43,846 nucleotides of DNA from positions 1-43,846 of the forward strand of contig RFNJ01000124.1 in NCBI GenBank assembly GCA_009927255.1, given 5' to 3'. This stretch comes from Pseudomonadota bacterium. Its GTDB lineage: Bacteria > Pseudomonadota > Alphaproteobacteria > UBA2136 > UBA6156. Of the stretch, positions 1 through 7,335 are shown in pieces. The translations under genes were made by a program, and so were the position numbers. Positions within the stretch are counted from its first letter, which is position 1. Each line of letters opens with the position of its first letter. Below the pieces are notes generated by a model, which was given only the letters and a program-made list of their open reading frames with translations, was not told the origin of the DNA and did no database searches.

Positions 1-83
1 GCGGGTCAGCATTTGCGTCTGTGCAAATGCTGGGGCCCCGCTAGCTATCCGGCACCACCCGTGTCGCCCACTCTCCACAAAGC
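1..83 (-). repeat. Branched palindromic repeat, type B copy 1 (cut by window edge)
   Basis: Read on the minus strand, this has the same left part as the copies at 9696-9794 and 10486-10584: GCTTTGTGGAGAGT, then GCGACACGGGTGGTGCCGG. It then forms an inner hairpin, AGCATTTGC paired with GCAAATGCT around a 6-base loop, flanked by GCGGG and a GGGG-type bulge. The window edge removes the far end. The inner stem differs in sequence from the other copies but is fully paired. A short TTAGG-like tract (111-140) precedes it. Confidence 0.8.
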
Positions 84-110
84 ACATAATCACCGCAAGC
101 ACCAAAACCC

Positions 111-140
111 CTAATACCTAACACCTAACACCTATTACCT
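111..140 (-). repeat. TTAGG-like short tandem tract
   Basis: On the minus strand this reads as about four degenerate units of a 7-base motif of the type GTTAGGT. It lies between the stop of the DUF3833-type gene and repeat type B copy 1. Similar degenerate tracts precede the other two type B copies (about 9520-9563 and 10421-10460), so the tract may belong to a composite element. Confidence 0.55.
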
Positions 141-141
141 C

Positions 142-663
142 TCACTTCACACCCTGATTCTGCAAAAATATCGTCAAATACCCCACCGGCAACCCAAACT
201 TATACATCGTCGTCACATTCATCACATTCCCCGGGCTGATAATAAACATCCAATCATCCAGCGTCAGCCGCACAATGCGCGGGTTAGGCTGGCCAATCGG
301 CACATTCAGCTGGTAGCGCCAGTTCATCGCGTTGCCGCTCATCTGGCTGGTGGCCATGCCATGAATATCCCCCGCCGTCCCCTGCCACTGGCCATCGGGT
401 AGCTGCTGCACTTGCCACAGGCGCTTTTGCACTTCGCCATCAGCCCAGTAAAAGGTCTCATCCAGCGTGCCGCGCCCAGCAGCAAACGTACCCTTAATAT
501 CCACCGTAAAGCGCCGTGTCGTCTGCCCGCGCCAATCTTGCAGCATCCCCCAGCCCTTCACCTGCCCACCAAACACGTCCTCCAGCTTAAAAACCGGCGT
601 CTCAGCTTGGTAAACAGCAGGGTTCATCGCACAACCTCCCAGATTAAGTATTAAAACAAGCAT
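142..663 (-). CDS. DUF3833-type lipoprotein
   Basis: Predicted lipoprotein of about 173 residues. The chosen ATG at 663 starts a short hydrophobic signal with a lipobox (LNLGGC) cut before Cys, so the mature protein would be membrane anchored. The rest is beta-rich (WADGEVQKRLW, MNWRYQLNVPIG, LTLDDWMF) and resembles DUF3833, a family of unknown function that in other proteobacteria often accompanies chalcone-isomerase-like and fatty-acid-modifying genes. The neighbour at 829-1407 is such a protein, and the two are probably co-transcribed. The frame stays open upstream to an ATG at 822, 6 bases after the neighbour's stop, but this extension runs through the palindromic repeat at 689-767 and would bury the signal sequence 53 residues in. 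The start is therefore uncertain; the family call is from pattern recognition. Confidence 0.7.
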   Translation of the reverse strand: MLVLILNLGGCAMNPAVYQAETPVFKLEDVFGGQVKGWGMLQDWRGQTTRRFTVDIKGTFAAGRGTLDETFYWADGEVQKRLWQVQQLPDGQWQGTAGDIHGMATSQMSGNAMNWRYQLNVPIGQPNPRIVRLTLDDWMFIISPGNVMNVTTMYKFGLPVGYLTIFLQNQGVK

Positions 664-688
664 GATAACCACGTAACCTAAGCCATAT

Positions 689-767
689 CTCGGTGTCATC
701 CCGGGGCATGGCTGGGCCGATTTTTTCCTACAAAAAATCGGGGTGCCCAGCCTGAGCCCGGGGTTAC
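689..767. repeat. Branched palindromic repeat, type A copy 1
   Basis: Outer arms CCCGGGGCATGGCTGGGC and GCCCAGCCTGAGCCCGGGG enclose an inner hairpin, CGATTTTTT and AAAAAATCG with a 5-base loop, followed by a GGGT bulge. A nearly identical copy in the same orientation lies at 1561-1642. The core is shared with the type B repeat at 9696-9794. It sits in an open reading extension of the DUF3833-type gene. Confidence 0.9.
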
Positions 768-828
768 AGAACTGTTTAAAAAATCCTACATCAGCAACAA
801 AGGCAGTGGCCATTGTTTCCATTATCAG

Positions 829-1407
829 CTAGCGCCCCACCGGCTGATAACGCGCCTGTTGCATGGGCTTGTTACCCAGCAGCTTCCGCCGAAAATCTTG
901 GTCTTTCGCATCTTCACCCAACCAAATCTGAAAGAAGTATTGGGCAAAATGCGGGTTCCGAATACTCCCCAGTTTACGCTGTCCGTCGCGCACAAACAGC
1001 GTCGCACCATCTGCGGTGCGAATCGCCGCAATCCTGGTTCCTTTCTTAATATCCGCAAACATCTCTTCCAGTTTGGGGCGCAAGGCTTCAAGCGTGGCCG
1101 CATCGGGGTAACCCAAACGCTGCATTTCCGTAATCGTCGCATCAGCCACCCCACTGGCAGTCAACGGGCGCTGATAGGTCAACTCCAGCATAAATTTTCG
1201 ATCGGCCGCAAATTGTTTTTTGGGGGCATACAGCGCCGCACTAAAAACATCCCAAAACAAAAACCGATAGTCCGCCGTGCCCACCTGCTGTGGCTTCAGT
1301 TGCCGGTAACTTACTTGGTAGTTTGTTGAAGCACTTACCGGATAAGCAAAGCCAAATGCAACCCAAATCCCACCCAAAAAAATACCTAAAAAATACCAAA
1401 AGCGCAT
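829..1407 (-). CDS. Chalcone-isomerase-like periplasmic protein
   Basis: About 192 residues from the ATG at 1407, which begins directly with a signal peptide (MRFWYFLGIFLGG to about YPVSAS). An upstream ATG at 1443 is possible but only adds 12 residues. The body (DYRFLFWDVFSAALYAP, LELTYQRPLTASGVADAT, GTRIAAIRTADGATLFVRDG, WLGEDAKDQDFRRKLLG) fits the bacterial chalcone-isomerase-like family, members of which are usually thought to bind fatty acids or other lipids and not flavonoids. It is followed after a few bases by the DUF3833-type lipoprotein, a pairing seen in other proteobacteria. The desaturase, cyclopropane synthase or amine oxidase genes often found with this pair are not in the window. 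Substrate is unknown. Confidence 0.75.
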   Translation of the reverse strand: MRFWYFLGIFLGGIWVAFGFAYPVSASTNYQVSYRQLKPQQVGTADYRFLFWDVFSAALYAPKKQFAADRKFMLELTYQRPLTASGVADATITEMQRLGYPDAATLEALRPKLEEMFADIKKGTRIAAIRTADGATLFVRDGQRKLGSIRNPHFAQYFFQIWLGEDAKDQDFRRKLLGNKPMQQARYQPVGR

Positions 1408-1709
1408 CAAACCAGCCCCACATCCAACCCACATCAGCACCATAGCTTTTGTAGTGCGGAAAGCTTACCAAAACCATCCAACTTTTGCAAGCTTTTTCCA
1501 ATACCTAAGTAAGATTAGTTACATCCAAAACTGCCTCATTGCTAGTAAGTAGCCTCCTTTATCTCGGTGTCACCCCGGGGCATGGCTGGGCCGATTTTTT
1601 ATTTTAAAAAATCGGGGCGCCCAGCCCGAGCCCGGGGTTACATCTTTATATTTAAAATCAAATAATTAAACGCAAACTAAAACTCATTATTTCCCTAAAA
1701 ATCTCGCCA
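1408..1709. other. Intergenic region holding repeat type A copy 2
   Basis: This gap of about 300 bases separates the chalcone-isomerase-like gene from the HdrB-like gene; both are on the minus strand. Its only clear content is the palindromic repeat at 1561-1642. No convincing open frame or terminator with a T-run was seen in the rest, which is AT-rich near 1643-1700. Confidence 0.6.
1561..1642. repeat. Branched palindromic repeat, type A copy 2
   Basis: Nearly identical to the copy at 689-767 and in the same orientation: arms CCCCGGGGCATGGCTGGGC and GCCCAGCCCGAGCCCGGGG, inner hairpin CGATTTTTT/AAAAAATCG, bulge GGGC. Differences fall mostly in the loop and at positions that keep or improve pairing. 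Shared flanks (ATCTCGGTGTCA on the left, GGTTACA on the right) define an element of about 80 bases. Confidence 0.9.
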
Positions 1710-2666
1710 TCAACCAATCCCATGCGCCCGCAGGGCAGGGGAGGGGTCAACACTCAACCGATTGAATCCAAGCGTCTTTTCGTCCAAACCAAACGCCTTG
1801 CCAACCAGTTGCGCAATGTTCATTTCCGGCAAGTTAATGCTCGTTCCCATCGCTTTCTCGCTGCGGGCTTGGTAAGCACCAAGCGCAAAATCGCATAAAG
1901 TACAAGGGCTTACCATTATTTCCGCCCCCGCATTCTTCGCCTCCAAACTATGCCCGCCCGACATATGCAGGAACTCCTTTTCATTTACCAGCATATAATG
2001 GAACCCACAGCACTTATCTTTACCATAATAATCAACACTTTGCGCCCCCAAAGTCTGAATAATCGTTTCTAAATATTTCGGCCCCTGCACCGTACCACCG
2101 CGCTGGACCCCTTGATTTATAAAGATTTCCGAAGGCCGCATCGCATGGCAACCATAAAACGGCGCAACTCGCAGTCCATTCAGTGGGTTAGTAATATATT
2201 TCTTCAGTTTGGCTTCCCCCACATTCTCCACCAAAACCCAAATCAAATGCTTCACCTCAATCGTGCCCCGATATGGCCGAACTCCGGCCTTTTCCAGCAC
2301 TGCATTAATGTTGGCAAGCAATTCTGGCTCATTAGTAAGCCTATGATTCGCATAGCTAAAAGTCTGCAAGCAAGTATTGCAAATCGTCACAATATCCATC
2401 CCCATTTCCTCAGCCTGCGAGAAAATCCGCGCATTAATCGCCAAAGCCGCCGCCAAATCATGCTCCTGCAAATTCCCCGCCCCACAGCAAGTTGCCGCAG
2501 GCATATCGTGCAGGCCAATGCTGAGTTTTTCGGCAATCGCGCGAGCAGACCAATCGGCCTCCTTCTGAATCTGCTTGGCGGCGCAGCCGGGATAGTAGGC
2601 GAATTGCATGGTTTTACGGTTGGTTGGGAGGTGGTTGCTGGTAGACTTGGTTGGAGCCGCGTGCAT
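1710..2666 (-). CDS. HdrB-like protein with two CCG iron-sulfur domains
   Basis: 318 residues. Two cysteine-rich CCG domains are visible: Cys28, Cys60-Cys61-Gly and Cys96-x2-Cys99, then Cys173, Cys219-Cys220-Gly and Cys255-x2-Cys258. This is the signature of heterodisulfide reductase subunit B, SdhE and related subunits, which hold noncubane [4Fe-4S] clusters and act in thiol/disulfide or quinone-linked electron transfer. There is no signal peptide, so it is probably cytoplasmic or part of a membrane-associated complex. No HdrA, HdrC or succinate dehydrogenase gene is adjacent. The ATG at 2666 is chosen because AAGGAA lies about 6 bases upstream; a second ATG at 2609 begins exactly at the conserved MQFAYYPGC block but lacks a ribosome site. 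Family assignment is strong; the electron partner is unknown. Confidence 0.85.
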   Translation of the reverse strand: MHAAPTKSTSNHLPTNRKTMQFAYYPGCAAKQIQKEADWSARAIAEKLSIGLHDMPAATCCGAGNLQEHDLAAALAINARIFSQAEEMGMDIVTICNTCLQTFSYANHRLTNEPELLANINAVLEKAGVRPYRGTIEVKHLIWVLVENVGEAKLKKYITNPLNGLRVAPFYGCHAMRPSEIFINQGVQRGGTVQGPKYLETIIQTLGAQSVDYYGKDKCCGFHYMLVNEKEFLHMSGGHSLEAKNAGAEIMVSPCTLCDFALGAYQARSEKAMGTSINLPEMNIAQLVGKAFGLDEKTLGFNRLSVDPSPALRAHGIG

Positions 2667-2683
2667 CGTGTTATTCCTTATTT

Positions 2684-2803
2684 TTAGTAGGATTTAGAAG
2701 GGGTTATTTTGCCATCGGGCGTTTTGGGATAGACCCGACTGCCGCAGGCGGAGAGGCTGAGAGCGATGCAGAGCATGAGGCAGATGAGGGTGGGGAATTT
2801 CAT
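2684..2803 (-). CDS. Small lipoprotein (39 residues)
   Basis: From the ATG at 2803 the product begins with a compact signal peptide ending in the lipobox LSAC, leaving a mature tail of about 20 residues (CGSRVYPKTPDGKITPSKSY). Size and layout resemble the very small lipoproteins of proteobacteria such as the LptM/YifL type, but the sequence is too short to assign. It lies just upstream of the HdrB-like gene on the same strand, 17 bases from its start, and is divergent from the ferredoxin reductase gene at 2857. An upstream ATG at 2884 would overlap that gene and hide the signal peptide. Confidence 0.6.
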   Translation of the reverse strand: MKFPTLICLMLCIALSLSACGSRVYPKTPDGKITPSKSY

Positions 2804-2856
2804 GGGGGTATTTTTATGGGGTTGCGGGGCGGCGTCAAGCACGCTATGAGAGATGG

Positions 2857-3912
2857 ATGGCGCATTTTGAGACCGATGTGGCAATTGTGGGGGCAGGCCC
2901 GAGTGGGCTGTTTATGGTGTTTGAGGCCGGATTTATGGGCTACCGCAGCATTGTGCTGGATGCACTGCCACAGGTGGGTGGGCAATTGGCGGCGCTTTAC
3001 CCCGAAAAACCGATATATGACATTCCCGCCCACCCAAGCATTTTGGCGGGCGAGTTGGTGGAGAAGTTGAAGGTGCAGGCAGAAGCTTATGCACCGCACT
3101 ATTTGCTGGGCGAGCCGGTGCTGAGCCTTGAGGGCGCGCCGCGGGAGTTTATGTTGCGCACGGCGAGCCATGTAGTGGCGGCGAAAGTAATAATTTTGGC
3201 GGGTGGTGGTGGGGTTTTTACCCCGCGCAAGCCGACCCAGCTGACCAACCTAGAAACCTTTGAAGACAGCTGTGCGGTGCTTTATGCGGTGACAAATAAG
3301 AAAGCGTTGGCGGGCAAAACCGTAGTGTTGGCCGGTGGTGGCGACAGCGCGGTGGACTGGGCGGTGGAACTAGCAAGCATGTGTGCGCATGTGCACGTGG
3401 TGCATCGGCGCACGGATTTTCGGGCCGCTGCCGCCACCGTGCAGCAAATGATGGACTTGGCGGCGGCGGGTAAGATTACGTTGCATACCCCCACCCAACT
3501 GCATGAATTGGTGGGTGAAAATGGAATTTTGCAGCGGGTGATTTTGGCTGATAATGATGAGAAGCTGAAGGAAATTAATGCCGAGCGGGTGGTGTGCTGC
3601 TTTGGCATGGCGCCTAATGCCGGGCCGCTGGGCAGCTGGGGCTTGGGGTGGGATAAGGGCAAGGTTCCGGTTGACCGCGCCACGATGGGCACCAGCCGCA
3701 AAGGTGTGCTGTGCATTGGTGATTTGGCAGACTATGAGGGCAAAGTGGCGCTGATTTTGACCGGCTTTGCTGAAGCTGCGGTGGCAGCCAAAACCTGCAT
3801 GAGCATTATTGAGCCAGAGCGGAAGTTTAAGGTACAGTATTCCACCAGCAAGGGCGTGCCTGCTGTTGGCGCCACAGGGGGTGCGGCGGATGCGGGGGCG
3901 GGGGTAGCTTAG
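2857..3912 (+). CDS. Ferredoxin/flavodoxin-NADP+ reductase, thioredoxin-reductase-like
   Basis: 351 residues. An N-terminal FAD-binding motif (VAIVGAGPSGLF, about residues 8-19) and a second dinucleotide motif (VVLAGGGDSAVDWA, about residue 155) that would bind NADPH are both present, and the C-terminal FAD motif CIGDLADYEGKVALILTGFAEAA is clear. There is no CxxC redox-active pair, so it is the type 2 ferredoxin-NADP reductase (YumC-like) and not thioredoxin reductase. Length is normal for that family. The enzyme passes electrons between NADPH and ferredoxin or flavodoxin in the cytoplasm. It is divergent from the HdrB-like iron-sulfur protein 190 bases away, so a link between the two is possible but unproven. 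Confidence 0.88.
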   Translation: MAHFETDVAIVGAGPSGLFMVFEAGFMGYRSIVLDALPQVGGQLAALYPEKPIYDIPAHPSILAGELVEKLKVQAEAYAPHYLLGEPVLSLEGAPREFMLRTASHVVAAKVIILAGGGGVFTPRKPTQLTNLETFEDSCAVLYAVTNKKALAGKTVVLAGGGDSAVDWAVELASMCAHVHVVHRRTDFRAAAATVQQMMDLAAAGKITLHTPTQLHELVGENGILQRVILADNDEKLKEINAERVVCCFGMAPNAGPLGSWGLGWDKGKVPVDRATMGTSRKGVLCIGDLADYEGKVALILTGFAEAAVAAKTCMSIIEPERKFKVQYSTSKGVPAVGATGGAADAGAGVA

Positions 3913-3939
3913 TGCCTGATTTTGGCCTATAATAATAAG

Positions 3940-4431
3940 ATGAAGATCTCTTATTTGGTTGGTTGTGTTTTGCTGGTAGCTTTGATGCTGTTGGGTGGTG
4001 ATGTTGTGGCGCAGGCTCAGGCGGGGGATACGGCAATTTCCCAAGCCAAAGTGGTTTATTGTGGGATGAAGGGGTTGATTGAAGGCAATTTGGGGCTGGT
4101 GGCAGGGTTGATTATGGCATTTTTGGGCGTGTGGGGGCTGATTAATGGCGGCAGCTTGATGACCGGCATTGTGTTTATTGTGGCAGGGGCCAGTTTAACC
4201 GCCATTCCGGGAATGGTGGAAAGCACGCTGGGTGGGTTTGGTGCGCTGATTAAAGAAGCAGGATTTACCACAAAAGAACAGAGTATAAGTGCTTTTTTGT
4301 GCACGAGCAGTGATTCTCCAAGCCCGGTACAAGATTATGGTAACGAAAAACCACTAACATCTGAACAGCTTGATCAAAGAAATAGAGCTGCAAACGAGCA
4401 GTGTACTGGCGGCCATCTTGATTGTCTCTAA
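3940..4431 (+). CDS. Pilin-topology membrane protein of unknown function
   Basis: 163 residues from the ATG at 3940; a TTG at 3922 would add six. A signal peptide ends around VVAQAQA (residues 1-28). Two hydrophobic segments follow, roughly residues 50-72 (GLVAGLIMAFLGVWGLI) and 76-95 (TGIVFIVAGASLTAIPG), then a polar tail of about 60 residues with three cysteines. Signal peptide plus two close membrane segments is the layout of VirB2/TrbC and TraA-type pilins, but no other secretion or conjugation gene is nearby and the tail is unusual for those families. The last 150 bases are more AT-rich than the surroundings. I do not recognise the family with certainty. Confidence 0.6.
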   Translation: MKISYLVGCVLLVALMLLGGDVVAQAQAGDTAISQAKVVYCGMKGLIEGNLGLVAGLIMAFLGVWGLINGGSLMTGIVFIVAGASLTAIPGMVESTLGGFGALIKEAGFTTKEQSISAFLCTSSDSPSPVQDYGNEKPLTSEQLDQRNRAANEQCTGGHLDCL

Positions 4432-4455
4432 CCTCAGTTATGGTAGGTTATTACG

Positions 4456-5028
4456 ATGAAACTAATCATTGGCCTCGGCAACCCAGGTTCTGAATATACC
4501 GCCACACGGCACAATGTGGGCTTTTGGGTGGCGGATGCGCTGCAAGAGGTGTTTGGTTTGCCGGGCTTTGCCAAAAAATGCAAAGGGTTGGTGGCCAAGG
4601 GGCGGATGGTGGGGATGGATGTGGTGGTGCTGAAGCCGCAGACGTTTATGAACCTGAGTGGTGAGAGTGTGCAGGCGGCGATGGCATTTTATAAGGTTGC
4701 GGCGGCGGATATGTTGGTGATTCATGATGAGCTGGATTTGGTAGTGGGGCGCTTAAAACACAAAATTGGCGGCAGTGATGCTGGGCACAATGGACTGAAA
4801 AGTATTACGGCGGCGCTGGGGACGGGGGAGTATCCCCGCCTGCGCATCGGTATTGGCCGCCCTGAGCACAAAAGCCAAGTGAGTGACTATGTGCTGGAGC
4901 CTTTTGGCGCTGCCGATGCCCTGTTGATGCGCGAGCGGGTGGCGTGGGTGGCGGAAAATATGCCGAAATTGGTGGAGGATCCGCATGTGGCTTTGGCCAA
5001 GCTTGAGGCTGTGGCTAAAAAAGCTTGA
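4456..5028 (+). CDS. pth: Peptidyl-tRNA hydrolase
   Basis: 190 residues, the normal length. The enzyme cleaves peptidyl-tRNA released from stalled ribosomes, recycling tRNA in the cytoplasm. The opening block MKLIIGLGNPGSEY contains the conserved Asn9, catalytic His19 follows (TRHNVGF), and the PQTFMNLSG, VIHDELD (Asp91) and GSDAGHNGLKS blocks are intact. In many bacteria pth precedes ychF; here the pair is kept but separated by the deoxyribosyltransferase-like gene at 5086-5619, which looks like an insertion. No rplY/ctc gene is found upstream. Confidence 0.96.
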   Translation: MKLIIGLGNPGSEYTATRHNVGFWVADALQEVFGLPGFAKKCKGLVAKGRMVGMDVVVLKPQTFMNLSGESVQAAMAFYKVAAADMLVIHDELDLVVGRLKHKIGGSDAGHNGLKSITAALGTGEYPRLRIGIGRPEHKSQVSDYVLEPFGAADALLMRERVAWVAENMPKLVEDPHVALAKLEAVAKKA

Positions 5029-5085
5029 ATTGTTAGTTATTTAATGAAATAAGCGGCCTATCCGCAACCTAGCTGGAGAAACACC

Positions 5086-5619
5086 ATGAAAGTGATTTAT
5101 GCACGGCAGCCTTTGCCGTTTGTGAACAGAGCTGGTGGGTTGGTAAGCCAAAGCATCTTTTTGGTTGGGCCAACACCGCGTGAACGTTCTATACCAAGTT
5201 GGCGGCCTGAAGCACTGAAAATACTTGAAGATCTGAACTTTGAAGGTACCGTATTTGTACCCGAAGATGAGGGTTGGGGGCACTTTAGCCCCGATACTCA
5301 TCAGGAACAGATATGGTGGGAAATCAAAGCTTTGGGGGTAACCAGTTGCGTAGCAGTTTGGCTTAACCGCGAGCTGCCACACATGCCTGCTTTTACCACC
5401 AATACTGAAGTGGGGTTGCTCCTTGCCTTCAAGCCAGAGCGACTTGTCTTTGGTATTCCGCCAACGGCACGCAAAACCAACTATCAAGCCACGTTGGCGC
5501 GAGACTTGGTGCAATTGCATGAGGCTTTTGGGAGGTATTATGTAAATGCAAATAATGCTCCCATTGCCGATACGATGCACGGAATGCTGAGTATTGCCGT
5601 ACAAATGGCTGATGTTTGA
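5086..5619 (+). CDS. Nucleoside 2-deoxyribosyltransferase-like protein
   Basis: 177 residues. Matches the general pattern of nucleoside 2-deoxyribosyltransferase-like proteins: an N-terminal strand with IFLVGPTPRE, a SWRPEAL helix start, VFVPEDEG, and the central block MPAFTTNTEVGLLLA whose Glu would be the nucleophile in active members. Such enzymes move or hydrolyse the N-glycosidic bond of deoxynucleosides; related domains also occur in defence and phage modules. A ribosome site (GGAG) lies 8 bases upstream of the ATG. Codon use is more AT-rich than pth and ychF on either side, and it separates that common pair, so recent acquisition is plausible. The natural substrate cannot be read from sequence. 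Confidence 0.75.
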   Translation: MKVIYARQPLPFVNRAGGLVSQSIFLVGPTPRERSIPSWRPEALKILEDLNFEGTVFVPEDEGWGHFSPDTHQEQIWWEIKALGVTSCVAVWLNRELPHMPAFTTNTEVGLLLAFKPERLVFGIPPTARKTNYQATLARDLVQLHEAFGRYYVNANNAPIADTMHGMLSIAVQMADV

Positions 5620-5697
5620 CTTTAAGGGCTGCCCCCACGGGTGGCCCTTTCGGTTTGTGATAGTTTGGTGTATGGAAGGGGCAGAAAGGGTTATACA

Positions 5698-6786
5698 ATG
5701 GGATTTTCGTGCGGGATTGTGGGGTTGCCGAATGTGGGCAAGAGCACGTTGTTTAATGCCCTGACCCAAACCATGGCGGCGCAGGCGGCGAATTTTCCGT
5801 TTTGCACGATTGAGCCGAATGTGGGGCGGGTGGCCGTGCCAGATGAGCGGCTGGACGCGCTGGCAACGATTGTGAAGCCCAACAAAATTGTGCCCACCCA
5901 GCTGGACTTTGTGGATATTGCGGGGTTGGTGGCGGGGGCTAGTAAGGGCGAAGGGTTGGGGAATCAGTTTTTGGCGAACATTCGGGAATGCGATGCGGTG
6001 GCCCATGTGGTGCGCTGTTTTGAAGGGGAAGTTACCCACGTGAGTGGCAGTGTTGATCCGATTCGGGACATTGAGGTGATTGAAACCGAGCTGATGCTGG
6101 CCGACCTTGCGAGTGCCGAAAAGCGCTTGGCGGCGCTTGAGAAAAAGGCCAAAACGGGTGACAAGGGGGCGGTGGAGGAAATGGCTGTTGTGCAGCCGGT
6201 GCTGGCGGCGCTGGGAGCGGGCAAGCCTGCGCGCACGGTGGAAGGCATTGATCGTGGCCATGCGTTTTATAAAAGCCTGCTTTCGGGCAAGCCGGTGCTG
6301 TATGTGGCCAATGTGGGCGAGAATGAGGCCGCCAGCGGCAACATGCTGAGTGCCAAAGTGGCGACCCATGCGGCGGCGCAGGGGGCGGGGTGTGTGGTGA
6401 TTTCCGCCGAAATTGAGGCCCAAGTGGCGCAGTTGCCGGTGGCGGAGCGGGTGGAGTTTCTGGAGAGCTTGGGGTTGGCAGAGCCAGCGTTGAATAAGCT
6501 GATTCGCGCGGGGTATCAGCTGTTGGGATTGATTACATACTTTACCGCAGGTGTGCAGGAAGTGCGGGCTTGGACGGTGCGCAAGGGGGCAACCGCGCCT
6601 GAGGCGGCGGGGGTGATTCATACCGATTTTATGCGCGGATTTATTAAGGCTGAAACCATTGCCTATGCCGACTTTGTGGCGCTGAAGGGCGAAGCTGGAG
6701 CTAAAGAAGCTGGCAAGATGCGCGCCGAAGGCAAGGATTACGTTGTGAAGGATGGCGATGTGATGCATTTTAGGTTTAATGTTTAG
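5698..6786 (+). CDS. ychF: Ribosome-binding ATPase YchF
   Basis: About 363 residues from the ATG at 5698, the usual family start (MGFSCGIVGLPNVGKSTLFNALT). The P-loop GLPNVGKST, the switch block DFVDIAGLVAGASKGEGLGNQFLANIRE and the C-terminal TGS domain ending in MHFRFNV are intact. YchF/OLA1 is an Obg-family protein that hydrolyses ATP and associates with ribosomes under stress. The start of the open frame at 5641 adds a stretch not found in the family. A P-loop kinase gene follows 9 bases after the stop. Confidence 0.96.
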   Translation: MGFSCGIVGLPNVGKSTLFNALTQTMAAQAANFPFCTIEPNVGRVAVPDERLDALATIVKPNKIVPTQLDFVDIAGLVAGASKGEGLGNQFLANIRECDAVAHVVRCFEGEVTHVSGSVDPIRDIEVIETELMLADLASAEKRLAALEKKAKTGDKGAVEEMAVVQPVLAALGAGKPARTVEGIDRGHAFYKSLLSGKPVLYVANVGENEAASGNMLSAKVATHAAAQGAGCVVISAEIEAQVAQLPVAERVEFLESLGLAEPALNKLIRAGYQLLGLITYFTAGVQEVRAWTVRKGATAPEAAGVIHTDFMRGFIKAETIAYADFVALKGEAGAKEAGKMRAEGKDYVVKDGDVMHFRFNV

Positions 6787-6795
6787 GGCCTTGCA

Positions 6796-7335
6796 ATGCC
6801 CACAAAACCCAAGGCAAAAGCGACTGTTGCGCCCCAGCGGATTGTGATTATGGGCATGAGTGGTGCGGGCAAGAGCACGTTGGCGGCAGCGGTGGGAGAG
6901 AGGTTGGGGGTGCCGTATTATCACCTGGATAACATTTACCACTTGCCTGGTTGGGTGGCGCGGCCTGAAGACGAGGTACGCCGCGAGTTTACGGCATTGG
7001 CCGAGCAGGAGAAGTGGGTGGTGGATGGTAACTTTTTTAGGCTGACTGGTAGCTTTAGGCAACGGGCAGATGTGTTGGTGTTTTTGGATTATCCGCGCTG
7101 GTATTGCATGGCGCAGGTGTTGCTGCGCTTTGTGCGCCACCACAGCGGCTGGCAGCGGCGGGTGGATTTGGCGGCAGGATTTGAGGAGAAATTCTCGTTT
7201 TCGTTTTTATGGTGGGTGTGGAATTGGCAATCTACCAACCGCCCGCGCTGGCTGGCAGAACTTGAGAACTTTCGCAGAAAGTGTGTTAGGTTGCGTAGCA
7301 GAAAGGAAACCGCACGATGGCTGGAAACGCTGTGA
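6796..7335 (+). CDS. P-loop kinase-like protein (adenylate-kinase/FlaR type)
   Basis: 179 residues with a Walker A motif at about residues 20-28 (GMSGAGKST), a substrate-side block LGVPYYHLDNIYHLPGW, and WVVDGNF followed by RADVLVFLDYPRW. This is the pattern of small adenylate-kinase-like proteins annotated as FlaR or AAA family. The natural substrate is unknown. The 3' end overlaps the next gene by 19 bases, so translation of the two is probably coupled. Confidence 0.8.
   Translation: MPTKPKAKATVAPQRIVIMGMSGAGKSTLAAAVGERLGVPYYHLDNIYHLPGWVARPEDEVRREFTALAEQEKWVVDGNFFRLTGSFRQRADVLVFLDYPRWYCMAQVLLRFVRHHSGWQRRVDLAAGFEEKFSFSFLWWVWNWQSTNRPRWLAELENFRRKCVRLRSRKETARWLETL

Noticed and set aside
5041..7143. 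A long open minus-strand frame of about 700 codons opposite pth, the deoxyribosyltransferase-like gene and ychF
   Set aside because: It is rich in His, Arg and Pro with no domain pattern and covers three well-supported plus-strand genes; a shadow of their codon bias.
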